Below, one piece after another: positions 1 to 12,428 of a stretch of 64,000 nt of DNA. Location: positions 7,589,624 through 7,653,623 of the forward strand of contig OX442423.1 of NCBI GenBank assembly GCA_949361645.1, written 5' to 3'. The notes beneath the pieces are model-generated. The model made no database searches and had not been told where the DNA came from. It saw only the letters and a program-made list of their open reading frames with translations. A program made the translations under genes and the position numbers. The stretch is from Spongilla lacustris (Eukaryota; Porifera; Demospongiae; Spongillida; Spongillidae). Every line of letters begins with the position of its first letter. Position 1 is the stretch's first letter.

Positions 1-1158
1 CCCTCTGTTCCTCCTGACTCAAGTGTGTACAACATCTCCACTACCAGAGGCACAGAGGTGACTGTTGACCTTGATGGCCTCACCAGTGGTCAGATATACT
101 ACTGCAAGGTGGCTGCAACTGATGATAATGAGGCAGGCTGCTTAAGCCCAGTCTACAGGAACATACAGACCTTGATCAAAATCAGTCCTGGCCATGTGTC
201 CACAGGTAATTGTTCACTGTAAGTGCATAGAGGGGTTTTTTTTTTAATCACCTTCCCTTCAGCCCTAAGTCCAATAGCCACCAGTGCAGCTGCTGAGAAT
301 GGTAAAGTGCATCGTATGTTCTACACAGCTGCATGGAGATCATTCATTGCCTGAAGGGTGCAATAATGCATTTGAATTTTTTTTTGTTTTCAGTTTCTAT
401 CTCACAGATTGCCCTGATATCATTTGCCATCGTGGTTGTGATTGCAGTTATAATGGTTACAATTTTGATAATCATCAGAATTAGAAGAGGTCAGGGTTCA
501 TTATACTCCTCTAATTTATGTATGGTGTTTGGTGATTCCATTTTGCCTCTGCATATGCACATATACTTGTAGCCCACACAAAAACACTTTGTAATGCACA
601 ACTTCATATGACACAGCAGCCCAAAGACATTTCAACACAAGAAAGGTACAGAGGAAACATGATGCCTTCAATAATAAGTGTTCCTTTCAAACATTTTATT
701 GTTGCATGTCTTCTACATGCAGGAAGAACCCTGTTTATGAAGAAGTGATGCCTAAGCCACCACTCTCTGGTGTTCAGCCTGGGGAATATTCATTCCCCCT
801 AGCTCCATTCAACAGCATTCAAGGCAGCCACACTGAAACATCAACCTGTTTGGACCAGAACTTGAGGGAGTATCACACTATTGCACCGATACGAAATGAT
901 CCGGTAAGAATGTTATCCAATCTGAGACCAAACAAAATCACTATTGCGATCCAATGCTGCATTTCAATTGCTCCTCCCCTCTCCCCTCCCTCCTCCCTCC
1001 CCCTCCCTTCAACCCTCTCTTACAATGCTTGTCGTATTTTTCTTTACAACAAGGTTACTGCTAGCCATGGACAAGCAGACAGTGAACAGCTTGCAGCAGC
1101 ACATGTATATGCCATCCTAGAAAATAGAGCCATGATAGCTGAAAGTGACAGCGATTAA
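1..1158 (+). CDS. 3' part of an FN3-domain transmembrane receptor with Tyr-rich tail
   Basis: Partial gene running in from the left edge. Exon 1-205 encodes the end of an FN3 domain (an SGQIYYCKVAATD strand near residue 35 of the visible part) and ends at a GT donor in phase 1. Exon 394-489 matches that phase and encodes one hydrophobic TM helix (IALISFAIVVVIAVIMVTIL) followed by basic stop-transfer residues (RIRR). Exons 723-903 and 1054-1158 join in phase 0 and give a cytoplasmic tail ending DSD-stop, with four tyrosines in short motifs: NPVYEEV, GEYSF, REYHTI and HVYAIL. These look like SH2/PTB or endocytic YxxI/L-type sites (inference). Exons 489 and 723 do not match in phase; a 19-bp micro-exon at 627-645 (D-I-S-T-Q-E) would repair this but is unproven. 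A type I receptor is likely; the ligand is unknown and the N-terminus is outside the window. Confidence 0.72.
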
Positions 1159-4100
1159 GAACAGTATGGAAAGAGATCCCTTTACTGCCAAAGTCAATAC
1201 ACTCTTTGTCTTAAATCTTATGAATCAATTTTTTTAAGTGACAGTGCTGAATGATTTACAAAGCTTGTGTATGTCACTTGAGTAATCAATTTGATTGACA
1301 TGTATTTCCCTGTGAAAGTACCAGCCTCCCCTCCCAAGTCCTCTTGTCATTATTTTGTACCTTAACCAAAACTGTACCGCACCATAACTGTTGCACACCA
1401 TAACTGTACTACACACTATTCTAGAAGGCGGTAAACCAGGAGGTAATATTTGCCATATGCCATTAGAAACATTCTCTTTGTAAAGCAAATATAGCCTTAA
1501 ATTACTATGCATTCCATAAAATACACTTTCATATCATTATATTGTTGTTCAACAGGGTTACATGTTGCATATTGCAGGAAAAAAATATCTTACAGACTAC
1601 TATTATGTAGTTGTGTCTCTATAATACTTCAATCTACTCACATGCACTCTCCTGAGCCTATTCACATCACATTTGTTCCTCCCCCCCTCCCCCCAAGGAG
1701 GCATGACCATTTCTAAATTTAAAAGATGTAATGTTTGTGACAACAAGCCCCAGTCTGCCCTAGTGTATAACTCATATGTATTCATCAGTAGGGTTCCATT
1801 CTGTTATATCAATGCTTTTGCTGGCTGACTCCATTATTGCTTGTGTGATAGAAGAAGAGCTTACCACAAGAAGGATAATAGTTGTAGGCCAAATGGTAGG
1901 AGAGAGTTTGCATGGCTGATTCATTATTAATATTTTCCTAGGCTGTTGCACACAAGGTTATTCCCAGCTATCTAATCCTTACTTTGCACTGCCAAACCCC
2001 TTGCAACTAAATTGGAAACAGTAAGGGAGAGGTGGGGGGGGGGGGGGGGGGGGTCAAAGTCTATAGGTATTCACACTAAAGTGATAGTGTATACATGAAA
2101 TGTAGGTTGTGATGTTGTGTGCTCAAATACAAACAAAGAAAAAACAAACAAACAAAAAAAAACAAAAAAAAAACTACCAAGTATTAGCGGGCATAAACTT
2201 GAGTTGAATATGCTGTAATAAGGATCAATGCATGGGTTTGTTGTGCAGTGCATTAAAAATCCAAATACCAATTTCAGATGAACAGTAAATATGACGTTAA
2301 GTGCAGTGTCATTATGGGAACAGTTGTCTCGAAATGTCACGGGATCAGTTGTCACAGTAAAATAGTATTGAGAGTTATTTAGCCAAGATTTTTTTTTTAC
2401 TTCAGTTCTTTAAAGTGAAGCATGCAGCAAAACATTACAACAGGTGCATTGGGATAAATAGTACTTATTGAATAGCTATGTTTTTGTAGCTGTATTTCAT
2501 TTAGCCAAAACCGTGGTGACCACAAAATGTAACTGAAAATTTAAGCTAGCTTGTTTTAATCAGTATATAGGGGTTTCAGCTTCACTAATAGCAATAAATC
2601 AACCCAGGCATTGTCACAACAGTATCCCATCTTTTTAATCTTTAATGTGGTTGCTTTAAAAAAAAACTGCAATAGCCAAAGTGTGGATGATGTCCTTTTA
2701 TTATGTGACAATGATTAGCACTTTCAAAATCATGGGGTGATATGAAGTAAAAAAAAATGTGACAACTGACCCCGATCTCCATTAATACACAGCATAATTA
2801 ATGCACAGCGTACAATTCTGATGGTTTGCATCGGTGATCCTCAATATTAGGCCCTATGTGAGCTGTACTCAGTTGACTGCTTAAATGCTACATCAGGGAA
2901 TGCATGTAATGTAACGATGCCATAGCAATAGCTATTCAGACAACATTTTGATTTGATTTCTTCATGCCTTCCTTCATGTCTGCAAATATTGTTGCTGTTA
3001 AGTGCATTGCTGATAGATTGCATATTAAAATCTGCAGTTATGACAACAGTTCTATTAAGTACTATGGCTTTGTACTATCTGATAACCATTGTATGTTATT
3101 GCACACAGTACCTAACAAATGTAACGTGTGGTTGATGTGATCTTTATCCTTAGATAGTAACTAAATTCCATAATACCCACATCCATTTGAATGATTGCAT
3201 GACTTGCTGAAAAGGCACAATTACCCTCCAATAATATGCTATTACCTAGTATTGATATTCATATTAGCATACTGCCTCTTCTTTTGCTGATCCAAATCCT
3301 TCATCACAGGAACCATCCTCAGTATGGACATCATGGACTTTAAATGCAGATATTCAAACTTGTACAACTGCAGCTGCAGTCTCAGAGCTGCAGTACTGAC
3401 CCTCTGTTCCTTCTGCTTGCTACGCACATGTTAGCTTAACTTGCATGCACATGGTTACCGCCATTGTATCAGCTATTATTATAATTTTATCACTAGTACA
3501 GGGCTGTGGTCTACTTTGTATATATGTGTATCCCCTTGAAAATTGCTACAGTAAGATCAATTTCTGTGTTTTTAAGTTTATAAACCTTAATGTTGTGATA
3601 ACATGCGTTTACTAGCACAACACAACCTTTGAGGTTTGCACTTTAAAGTGCTCCCTTCTATAAGACAATACTTAACTGCTTTTTGGGAGTTATGTATTCA
3701 TAGTTTGAGGCAAGCAAAAACAAAAAGTGGGAAACCTTCCTTTTTATTGTTGACCATTGATACTTTTAGTGCTGGTCTTGCACAAGTAAATGCAAAATAC
3801 CTCATATTGCACCACATGAACATGCAAATAAAATGTAATGAAGAAAAGGATGGGGAAAAAAACTGAAGATCACTCAAGTTAAGTAATTTTGTTTATCTAT
3901 TTTGAGCAGGTTTTTCAACACAAATTGGGACTTGTTAATTTTGTGTGAGAGCTCAAGAATATAACTTTTTTTCCCCTTGCATATCAAACTGATGTATGAT
4001 TTGCACACACATACTTTACAATGTATTTTAATCCTGTACATGTAGCAGGTGATTCTGCAGGCAGACTCGGAAGTGTTCTAATTCATATAATATATAATAT

Positions 4101-4280
4101 ATATATAATATACACTGACATTTATATTATTATTTTATAGATATATCCTTCGTCACGACCGGATAGAGAGCTGCACGTGGCCAGGAAAGTTTATGCAGTT
4201 TTGATCGTGTGATCATGATAGGTGCGTTATTGCATACATTTAAAACTCTTTTCCAGTGGTGCAAACTCTCTTTCACCTTC
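1159..4280. other. intergenic, no gene seen
   Basis: About 3.1 kb between the first receptor and A1 with no coding signal on either strand. It holds a poly-G run near 2034-2053, A-rich stretches near 2140-2175, and AT-rich DNA near 4085-4140. The 3' UTR of the upstream gene probably occupies its first part. Confidence 0.6.
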
Positions 4281-4282
4281 TA

Positions 4283-4400
4283 CTGGGCCAAAAAAAAATC
4301 CATGACTGTAGAGAGCATATTTAAAGCACCTTGCATTAAATGTGCAGAAAATATGCTCTGTTCTGTCAGTGCTGCACCAAACATTCCATTTTTGGCCCAG
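4283..4400. mobile_element. 118-bp miniature inverted-repeat element with TA ends
   Basis: Terminal inverted repeats CTGGGCCAAAA and TTTTGGCCCAG bound a 118-bp segment, and each end abuts a TA dinucleotide (4281-4282 and 4401-4402). This is the format of a Tc1/mariner-type MITE. No protein is encoded. It lies about 350 bp upstream of gene A1. TA is a weak duplication signal by itself, so the superfamily is an inference. Confidence 0.6.
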
Positions 4401-4747
4401 TAAATTGCATACAATATTTCCATCGTTCCGCCTTGATAGTTTCAGGTTGCGCAAATAGTACTAGACACACTGTACGTGTTCTCCAATCACTTTGCAGATC
4501 ATGCCGGGGGCGACGGAAAGGGGATTCTTTAGCTTCCCCTGATACAAAAGGGGGTGAGGCCGGGCGCAATGGCCAGTGCATTAATCATGAACATGCCTCC
4601 CACTCCCCCTCTATCCTTACCCCTTGTAAATATTATATTGGCAGTCAGATCTAAGACGTACTAAAGCCGCATTAATGTCACGTCGGTGGTCATTATTGGG
4701 TAACAACGATTCGTATAATAATATACGGTATCCAAAACTCAGGTAGT

Positions 4748-6623
4748 ATGGCAAGATATCATGTTACTTTGCTTGCGGCTCTCATCGGTTTTGCTGTGCA
4801 CTTCAACTCCGGAATTGGTGAGTTTCGCATGCGTGCATGTAGGCAGGCAATATGCATTTGACTGTAGATATTTGGCAAAACAACAACAATACCCACACAG
4901 CTCACGGAATTAAAAAAATTCTGCAAGATCCTTCGACACAAGTAGCCTTACCAAACGATGAGGCCACATTTACGTGTACTGTGCAAACTGACGGGGACTA
5001 TTACGCTTACATTAACGGCACGCCAACAACTCCAGGTGACATACAAGGAATCACGATAACCACTTCAGAGCTGTCTAATGACGTACACGTAGTCACAATT
5101 GTCATTGTCGCATATATGACCGTTAACACGACAACTGTTCAATGCGTTGTAGCTAATGCAGGCAATGACATAGACTCGGGCACAGCGAACCTATGGATTG
5201 CAAGTAAGCGATGTACTATACTTAACCAATCATACGCATGCATCCATGCATATATATTTACTCCACACAAGCTCTACCGTTGCCTCCATACCCCGCACTG
5301 TCGCAATTTAATGCCACAACACTCTACCTATCTTGGATGGCACCATTTACTCTGACCCCTGTGGCGGACATTCTCTATTACACTGTGAGGGTATTCAATG
5401 CCGTCGATCACAAATGGAAATTGTGGACAGTACCAGCCTCCCCCAATACGTCTTCTTGCCATCAGGTCGACATTTCTGAGCACACTGTCTACAACTGTGA
5501 TGAAATTTTGGCTAGCAACGGATCAGTTACACCACGGCGAGGCTTGCAAATGTTTTTTGTAAAAAAATCAATACCCGATCGCAACTGCGACAAATTCATC
5601 ATCTATGTCAGTGCCAGCAACGTTCTGGGAGAGAGTGAGCGCGCAGGTGTAGAAGGAATGTTTCCCATAGGTATGAAAATACATATTGTTGCCTTTGCCT
5701 TCATGAATCATCGCCATAATTGTATTATATATAATACATGTATGTTGTAATCTCAACCAAGCCCCAGCATGGCCCAGTGGAGGGTCTTCCCTTTCAGTGA
5801 CACTGTATTTACAACAGAATGGAAACCGAAGGTTGCTACTCGCAATTCGGGTATATGAGTGTCTAATTGAAGATATTAGATGCTCCATGTTTGTTGTGTT
5901 TTGTTGCTCTTTACAGCCGCCATGCATATGTCCTCTTCAAAGGGCTGTTTATTATCTGATGAAAAACAATGACAGTAGACTCGTTTTAGTGTGCAATGGT
6001 TCACATCCAACTTTGATTGATGTGTCACGTGAGTTAGCAGTGGAAGACAGCGATGTTCTTACTCTACTTGTCAACACCTTGGTTGGAAACGCAACAACTA
6101 GCGTCATTGTCGGCTCCGCATCTGGTAAGACTTCTGGTAAAAACTTAAATTTTTTTACCTATGGTGAACTTTTCAGTTACTGCAAGCGACGAAAAAATAA
6201 GCTCTACCCCAGGTATTAAATATGCACGCGTACGAGTGTACAACTATCAGTTTTGACCCTAACCTGTGTGGTTTTGTCTTCCGTTTGAAGGTGATGTTGA
6301 TTGTTCTCAGAATCCTATAATCGTTACTAGTGCCATGGGAGCGCTGACCTGTTGCAGTGTTGTTCTGTGCATGATCTCCAGTGGTGTGACGTACATGTGG
6401 AGATCGAGACGTAAGTGGGGGCATGCAAAGGAAGTGTCACTTAGTGTGATTGCAGAATTAAGTTGTTTTTTTTTCCCCCACTACAGAAGTAGTTGTCACA
6501 CCTTCAGTACACCTGGAACAGTGCAACCAATTTTATGACGAAACAGAAAGAAACATCTATGATCACATAGAACTGCACATAAGAAACACTTTCTATGCAG
6601 TGGATGCATGTACTCAGAAATGA
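4748..6623 (+). CDS. A1: Ig/FN3 type I transmembrane receptor (7 exons, 439 aa)
   Basis: Exons 4748-4817, 4901-5203, 5272-5670, 5768-5850, 5917-6124, 6291-6410 and 6487-6623; all phases agree and the total is 1320 bp. Exon 1 is a signal peptide (start MARYHVTLLAALIGFAV). Exon 2 is an Ig-like domain with the cysteine pair in ATFTC and VQCVV. Exon 3 is an FN3 domain (TTLYLSWMAPF, DILYYTVRVFN, FIIYVSASNVLGES) carrying an insert with two extra cysteines. Exons 4-5 look like a second, diverged FN3 region. Exon 6 is the TM helix (IIVTSAMGALTCCSVVLCMI) plus RSRR. Exon 7 is a short tail with FYDET, IYDHIEL and FYAV tyrosines. It is a tandem paralogue of A2. Likely a cell-surface adhesion or recognition receptor; the ligand is not predictable. 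The reading frame is intact. Confidence 0.85.
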
Positions 6624-6862
6624 ACACATCAGTAAATTTTCGTTTATACTCACAGTAGCATGGAGCAATTTTATGCTTAAAAACGAATGATAATGCACCA
6701 GTTGACTGCATTGCATTTCATATATATTTAATGTAAACAATATACATATAAATGACGTCACAATACAGATAAACAAGTGCACGTAACATTAAATTACCTA
6801 CCGCATAGACTAAATAGTATATCAGTAGGCTGTGTCTGAGTTGGTCCTGGAAAGAAGAGTCC

Positions 6863-7132
6863 TCACATTTGCCCTGACAAGGGTCCGTGCTCAATCTTTG
6901 ATAGAGAGAGGGTTGTGATGTTTGCAGGCTTTGGGCAGTTTTGATGTGTGGCCAAGGGAGAGGCAAGCTGTGATAGTGCCCAGTGGCACTCTGCTTCAGT
7001 GCCCCAACACCCATAGGTCTCCACAGCTATCAGGATGCATACCCAACCCACACTTAGTTCTGCACATTTGGAGTCGTTGGCCTTACACTTCCTCTCATCT
7101 GCTGCAAAGACTGCAGACCCTGCTGTCATCAC
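6863..7132 (-). mobile_element. LINE-type retrotransposon fragment, C-terminal region
   Basis: The minus strand reads an open stretch resembling the extreme C-terminus of non-LTR elements common in invertebrate genomes, with an AADERKCKANDSKC segment followed by VGWVCILIAVETYGCWG. Only this end is present. Neighbouring pieces of the same kind of element lie on the plus strand, so the locus is rearranged. The family resemblance is from recall of such elements, not a search. Confidence 0.5.
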
Positions 7133-7189
7133 AATGGCCTCTCTGACAAGCTTGAGGCTTTCTCTTTTTCGCAGTTGTTTGAGTCCATG

Positions 7190-7420
7190 TCATGCGCTCA
7201 TAGGGCAAGACTGCTTTCTGTATCCTCTCCCCCATGCAGCTGCATGGTTAACAGTGACACCATCAGTCATCCTGGGCCTCCTCCACCTAGACCCCAATGA
7301 GCTGCGTACTGCCATAAGATGGTGGCTTGGTTTGTGCCCTTGTGGTGTTACCAATGTTTCATCTCCATCATGTGCCTTGTGCCCTGAAAAAGCGCTAGAC
7401 ATCATAGATTGGCCCTGACC
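7190..7420 (+). mobile_element. LINE-type fragment, post-RT cysteine region
   Basis: The plus strand encodes LDPNELRTAIRWWLGL followed by a Cys-containing stretch (SCALCPEKALDIID), the layout seen after the RT domain of invertebrate LINE proteins. The frame ends at a stop soon after. In an intact element this piece would follow the RT palm region, but here it precedes it, so the element has been scrambled. Confidence 0.5.
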
Positions 7421-7571
7421 AAAGCCAAACTGAGACCGCCATATATAGGCTGCACAATATATGGGATTTATAAATAATTGTTTAGACTGAGAGCAGGAAT
7501 TGAAGGCACAGTCCATGCTAATAAGTGAACTATATGAAGAGCATTGTGGAGATGGATGGGGAACACTATAG

Positions 7572-8390
7572 GTTGATGCCAAGAATGCCTTTAATGCCCT
7601 CAGTAGACTTGCTGCTTTATGGAATATTAGAATTCGATGGCCTAGATATTCAAGCTTCTTATTTAATACCTATGGGGGTCGTGCATCATTTCTTTTACAG
7701 GGCATTTCTGAGATTATACTCAGTAGAGAAGGTGTTGCACAAGGTGATTCCCTTTCAATAATTACAGCTTTAATGCCTTCAATAATAGCCTTACAGACCA
7801 GTGCAAATAGATCAAAATTGGTATGCCTACGATTCGGCCTGTACTGCCAAACTTTAACTTTTAAACTTAAGAGCCTGGTTCAAAAAATTATGCAAAAAAT
7901 GTCCAGTTTATTGCTATCACCCTGAACCTAAACAAAAACTGTATTAGTGACTTAGCTAAGGTATTGTTTGGAGAACTTGCAGTACAAATCATTGTTTCTT
8001 GGGAAGATTCATTGGGTACCAAGAGGATATGCGCGTTTGTGTTTCAGAGTAGGTTAAATTTGGACTTCTAGGGTGAATGGGTTGTCTGAGGCAGCCGAAT
8101 TATGCCTCCTGGCTGCATTTGCCACTCTCTCAAAATCATTGCAATTTCAGTGGTCTTATCTACTATAAACCCTACTGTGAGATCCTGCACAATGCATTGA
8201 ACAACACCTTTTGGCCAGCTTTATTAACATGTGAGACACTCTCTTGGTGTGTTTGGTGCTGAAACATTGTTCTTCTAAAGAACCTTGGCCATCATCTGCA
8301 TCAAACCACTGCATGCATGGAGATCCACAATCTTACCAGTGCCTACTCCAGCAACTTAATTCTGTGGCAATCAAGAGATGAAATGCTTTT
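7572..8390 (+). mobile_element. Decayed reverse-transcriptase region of a LINE
   Basis: From 7572 one frame reads VDAKNAFNALSRLAALWN, then FLFNTYGGRASF and REGVAQGDSLS, matching the order of RT palm motifs in non-LTR elements (DAKNAFN and GVxQGDxLS). A thumb-like piece follows at 8076-8165 (GLSEAAELCLLAAFATLSKS, then FQWSYL), broken by stops. It is a fossil with several frame breaks and no intact coding capacity. Confidence 0.55.
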
Positions 8391-9427
8391 GATGACTGAC
8401 TTTTAATTCTGTATGTGAGCAAGTGAGCAAGTGTGCATTACATTTGTCCCCTATGTTCCAAAGTACCAAAAAGACAAAATATGGTGATCAGTGAGGGAAG
8501 ATTAAGAAAACTGTCATAGCTAAGACACCAATCTTCAAATAGGCATCACATTATTATTATTTTTTTTTTTTAACTGTCAAACCAGAACATAACAGAATAG
8601 GCTTATAGACACAATGCACATTTTGAAAAGGGTACTATGCCACTGAAATTCTTTGTTATGTCCTGGGGAAATATTTATACACATGGTTATGTTCCAGGTC
8701 AGGAAAATTTAAAGATTGCATCCCTGATGTTCTTTTCATTCCTTGATGTTTTTGCCTTTGCCGATCTTCAATGACATATTTGTAAAAAGGACTCATTATA
8801 GTGTTTTTAAAAAATTGTTTGAAAGAGGTGGAATGTCACTCTGCAGCACTGAAGAGTTTCATATTTCTCATTCTTTTCTTAGCAAACACATGCATGCACC
8901 CTCAGTTGTAATTGATTTACTGTCATGCAATCTATTGACACTTCCCTTTGTGACAGAAACAACTTCTAAATTACCCCTACTGCCGTGATTGCAGCAAAAT
9001 ACCCTCATTCACGGTCCTTACTTTAATCCAGAACTCTATAAGTAAGCCATTATTCAGCTATGTGGGTGTGCATAAAATAATCCACAGTTGTTCCATGAAA
9101 AATGGATTTAATTCCAACACATTTGCCATAGCTTCTGGTATGCATAAGTGAACCTCGTGAACTATGCATCAATGGATCCTGATGTTGCTGCATCTATTGT
9201 CAAATATGCCTCCAGTCTGTATGTCACTAAAAACACCTAACTTTTGAGCCATTTTTCTTTGCCCATAGGAACTCTATTGTGATTCCTGTCGTTTTATAAG
9301 TAACTTTTAACATTTTCAATCACACCAATTAACTGCAGTTTCAGCAGGTACCTGTTGTATAGGATGGCATGTAAGCATCACTGAGCTATGTACATGTGGC
9401 TGTTTATATTGTGTTAGCAGTGTTTAC
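8391..9427. other. intergenic, no gene seen
   Basis: AT-rich DNA with a T-run near 8560-8572. No coding or RNA gene signal was found by eye. Confidence 0.55.
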
Positions 9428-9834
9428 AATAAAGGAAAACTGAAACAGACAAAAAAAAACTTCAACTTTTAAGTGTTCCTTTACATGCTATATAATAAAT
9501 TAATAATTTTCCATAATGCATTAATAAAAGCATTTATCTATGGTCTTATTTTAAATATATAAACTCATCCATTTCCTTTGCACTGTTGCTTTTTAATCCT
9601 CACATTCTCATAAAGAAACTTTTCTTGAGCAACAAATACAGTTTCAAAGTTTATGTTGACCCCATACTTCCATCTGTAGGTGGCCCCATAAACATACATA
9701 CATCGATATATAATGTATACAGGCGGTGGTATCTAAGAGTACCAGGTACTTGTACATGAATAACAACCTCTAGGTATCTTATAGGCTATAAATGTACAAT
9801 GTAGCTTAATAAGGCTATCATACTTATCTATCAT

Positions 9835-9869
<35 letters not shown>

Positions 9870-10050
9870 CTAGCCGCTCTTTGACTTTATTGCATGAACT
9901 TAATGGATTATAATTGGAGTGGTCGCTCAGGCAAAATGTCCAAATATGATATTTTCGGGCACATTTTGATGCTGTATTTCCATAGCATCATCACCAGATT
10001 GAGAAGATTTAATAGATCTACATGTAGAATTCAGTGTGAGCGATGTGGTT
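9428..10050 (+). repeat. Dispersed repeat, copy 1 (second copy in B1 intron 2)
   Basis: This roughly 620-bp segment matches 15128-15690 in order and orientation. Both begin ACAATAAAGGAAAAC, share blocks such as CTCATCCATTTCCTTTGCAC and TTTTCGGGCACATTT, and end at ACATGTAGAATTCAGTGTGA. Copy 1 has a 33-nt poly-G run (9837-9869) where copy 2 has only GGGA. No coding capacity is seen. It may be a non-autonomous element; no target duplication was found. Confidence 0.65.
9837..9869 (+). repeat. Poly-G tract (33 nt)
   Basis: Uninterrupted run of about 33 G. It is one of more than fifteen long G or C homopolymers in this window and replaces the short GGGA of the related copy near 15481, so it appears to be an expansion within a repeat. 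Confidence 0.85.
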
Positions 10051-10140
10051 ACTCCCACCAAAAGTTATGGCGTGTTTGAACCAGGAGGCTGAAGTATCGG
10101 ACGTTGCAATACTGGCACGGAGCAAGTGTAAGACTTCAAA
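10050..10140 (+). repeat. Fragment related to the ends of the large fold-back element
   Basis: The stretch with GTTACTCC, GTTTGAACC and TATCGGACGTTGCAAT matches, with substitutions, the outer part of both arms of the palindromic element (26637-26710 reverse complement; 33680-33760). It suggests a dispersed family of which this is an old remnant. The DNA from 10141 to 10637 up to gene A2 shows nothing further. Confidence 0.55.
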
Positions 10141-10637
10141 CTGTATTTTACCACAGAGAGATACCTGCATGTCTCCTTCTACATGTCAACGCGTTCAGCA
10201 GCATTGAATTCCTTAACACCTTTCACAGAGTTTCATGTCCTCCTTTGAAGCCGGAATGATATGTATATGGTAGCAACTGAATCTCGCACCAAGCGCTATC
10301 CATATAGAAACAAAACTTACTTATTCCTCTATATGTCCGAGATATGAGTGCTCAATAAACATTATAATATTATATGAGACACCCTATGCAGATAGGACCA
10401 TGCATTCACATTGCAATAATGCCTAGTTGGGGGTGAACAATTAAACTCAACCCACCCATCCACTTGTTTTTCAATTGCATGCTTATAATATATACTTCCA
10501 AGAAAACGATGACCCATTACGACTTGAACTTCCATAGGTATAGGCCGTACACTTCCTGAATATTTTAATCATTTTTAAAAAAATATTAATACACGGTATT
10601 AGAAAGTAAACACGCGATCAAAATTAGCTTCTCGCTG

Positions 10638-12428
10638 ATGGCTGCGTCAGGCAAGTATATCGGCTTGCTCGAAGTTCTCATCGCTTTTGCCGTACACTGC
10701 AGTGATGGTGGTGAGTTCCATGTGTGTGTACAAGTATTTATAATGCATGCACTCTTATACAGAAATCCTTCAAGATCCTTCGTCACAAGTAGTCTTGCCA
10801 AATGATAGGGCCACATTTACCTGTATTGTACAAACTTCAGGGGACTACTATATTTACATTAACGGCATTCCAACACTACCTGATGACATACCTGGCATCA
10901 CGATAGCCATTTCAGATCAGCAAAACGACGTACACATTGTCTCTATCGTTATCGCTGCACAGTTGTCCGTTAACAGTACAACTGTTCAATGTGTTGTAGA
11001 TACGGACAGCGGTGAAGGTTCGTCAGTGGCATATCTACTTATTGCTGGTAAGCGATGTTCTTTCAGTTTAGGCTGCTTTAAATTACCAAACAAAATCATT
11101 ATATACATGCATCTTTATATCACATATCCAAGCTCCGCCGTTGCCTCCGTACCCCGTACTGTCGCAGCTCAGTGCCACAACACTATACCTATCTTGGATG
11201 GCACCATTTACTCTGACCCCTGTGGCGGACATTCTCTATTACACTGTGAGGGTATTCAATACCGTCGATCACAAATGGAAATTGTGGAATGTACCAGCCT
11301 CCCCCAACACGTCCTCTTGCCATCAGGTCGAAATTGACATTTTGGAGGATACTGTCAACAACTGTGATGAACTCCATAACAACAGATCGATTTCGCCAGG
11401 GTTGCAGATGCTTTTTGTACAAAAATTATTATCTGATCGCAACTGCGACAAATTCATTATCTATGTCAGTGCCAGCAACGTTCTGGGAGAGAGTGAGCGC
11501 GCAGGTGTAGAAGGAATGTTTCCCATAGGTATATTATGGACAGTCATGAGCTAGGGTCAGGGGTGCATCATTATACGTGTATTCATATCCTAGTCCCAGC
11601 GTGGTCTAGTGGCGGGACTGTTCTTGAAGTGAAAATGTATTTACAACAGAATGGAAACCGAAGCCTTCTACTGGCTGTACAGGTTGCACGCTATATGACT
11701 AATTGACGCTATTAACCATGCATGTTTGTTGTGTTTTGTTGTTCTTTACAGCCGCCATGCATATGTCCTCTTCAAAGGGCTGTTTATTATCTGATGAAAA
11801 ACAATGACAGCAGACTCGTTTTAGCGTGCAATGGTTCACATCCAACTTTGATTGATGTGTCACGTGAGTTAGCAGTGGAAGACAGCGATGTCCTTACTCT
11901 ACTTGTCGACACCTTGGCTGGAAACGCAACAACTAGTGGTAAGAATTTACTTTCATCCGGTTAAATTTAACTATAGTGAACTTTTCAGTTACTATAAACT
12001 TCAAGAAAACAAACACGACTGGTAATATATGCACGCGAATGACTATACAGCTATTCAAACACTACAAACTGCATGGTTTTGTCTTCCGTTAGGAGATGCT
12101 TCTTGTTCGCGAACTCCTATAATCATAACCAGCTCCATGGGGGCGTTGACCTGTTGCGCTGCTCTTCTGTGCATAATGTACAGCAATATGACGTACAAGT
12201 TGAGATCGAGACGTAAGTGCATGCATGGGCAGGATAATGATGGAAAATGATATACGGTCATTCAGTTAAGGAATTGTGTTTCTACACACAACAGAAGCCA
12301 TCACGCCTTCAGTACACCTGGAACAGTGCAACCAATTTTATGACGAGACAGAAAGAAACATCTATGATCAAGTCGAAATCTACAAGAGAACCACGTGTTA
12401 TCCCGCACCAGCTGATGCTCACAAATAA
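10638..12428 (+). CDS. A2: Ig/FN3 type I transmembrane receptor (7 exons, 425 aa)
   Basis: Exons 10638-10710, 10763-11047, 11133-11528, 11600-11682, 11752-11938, 12093-12212 and 12295-12428; phases agree and the total is 1278 bp. The architecture equals A1: signal peptide (MAASGKYIGLLEVLIAFAV), Ig-like domain (ATFTC and VQCVV cysteines), FN3 domain, second FN3-like part, TM helix (TSSMGALTCCAALLCIMYSN), then a tail with FYDET, IYDQVEIY and CYPAP. Exon 5 is 21 bp shorter than in A1 because the donor lies earlier. Parts of exons 3, 5, 6 and 7 are nearly identical to A1 at DNA level while the Ig exon is only about two-thirds identical in protein. The frame is intact; function is inferred to be surface recognition or adhesion. 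Confidence 0.85.
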
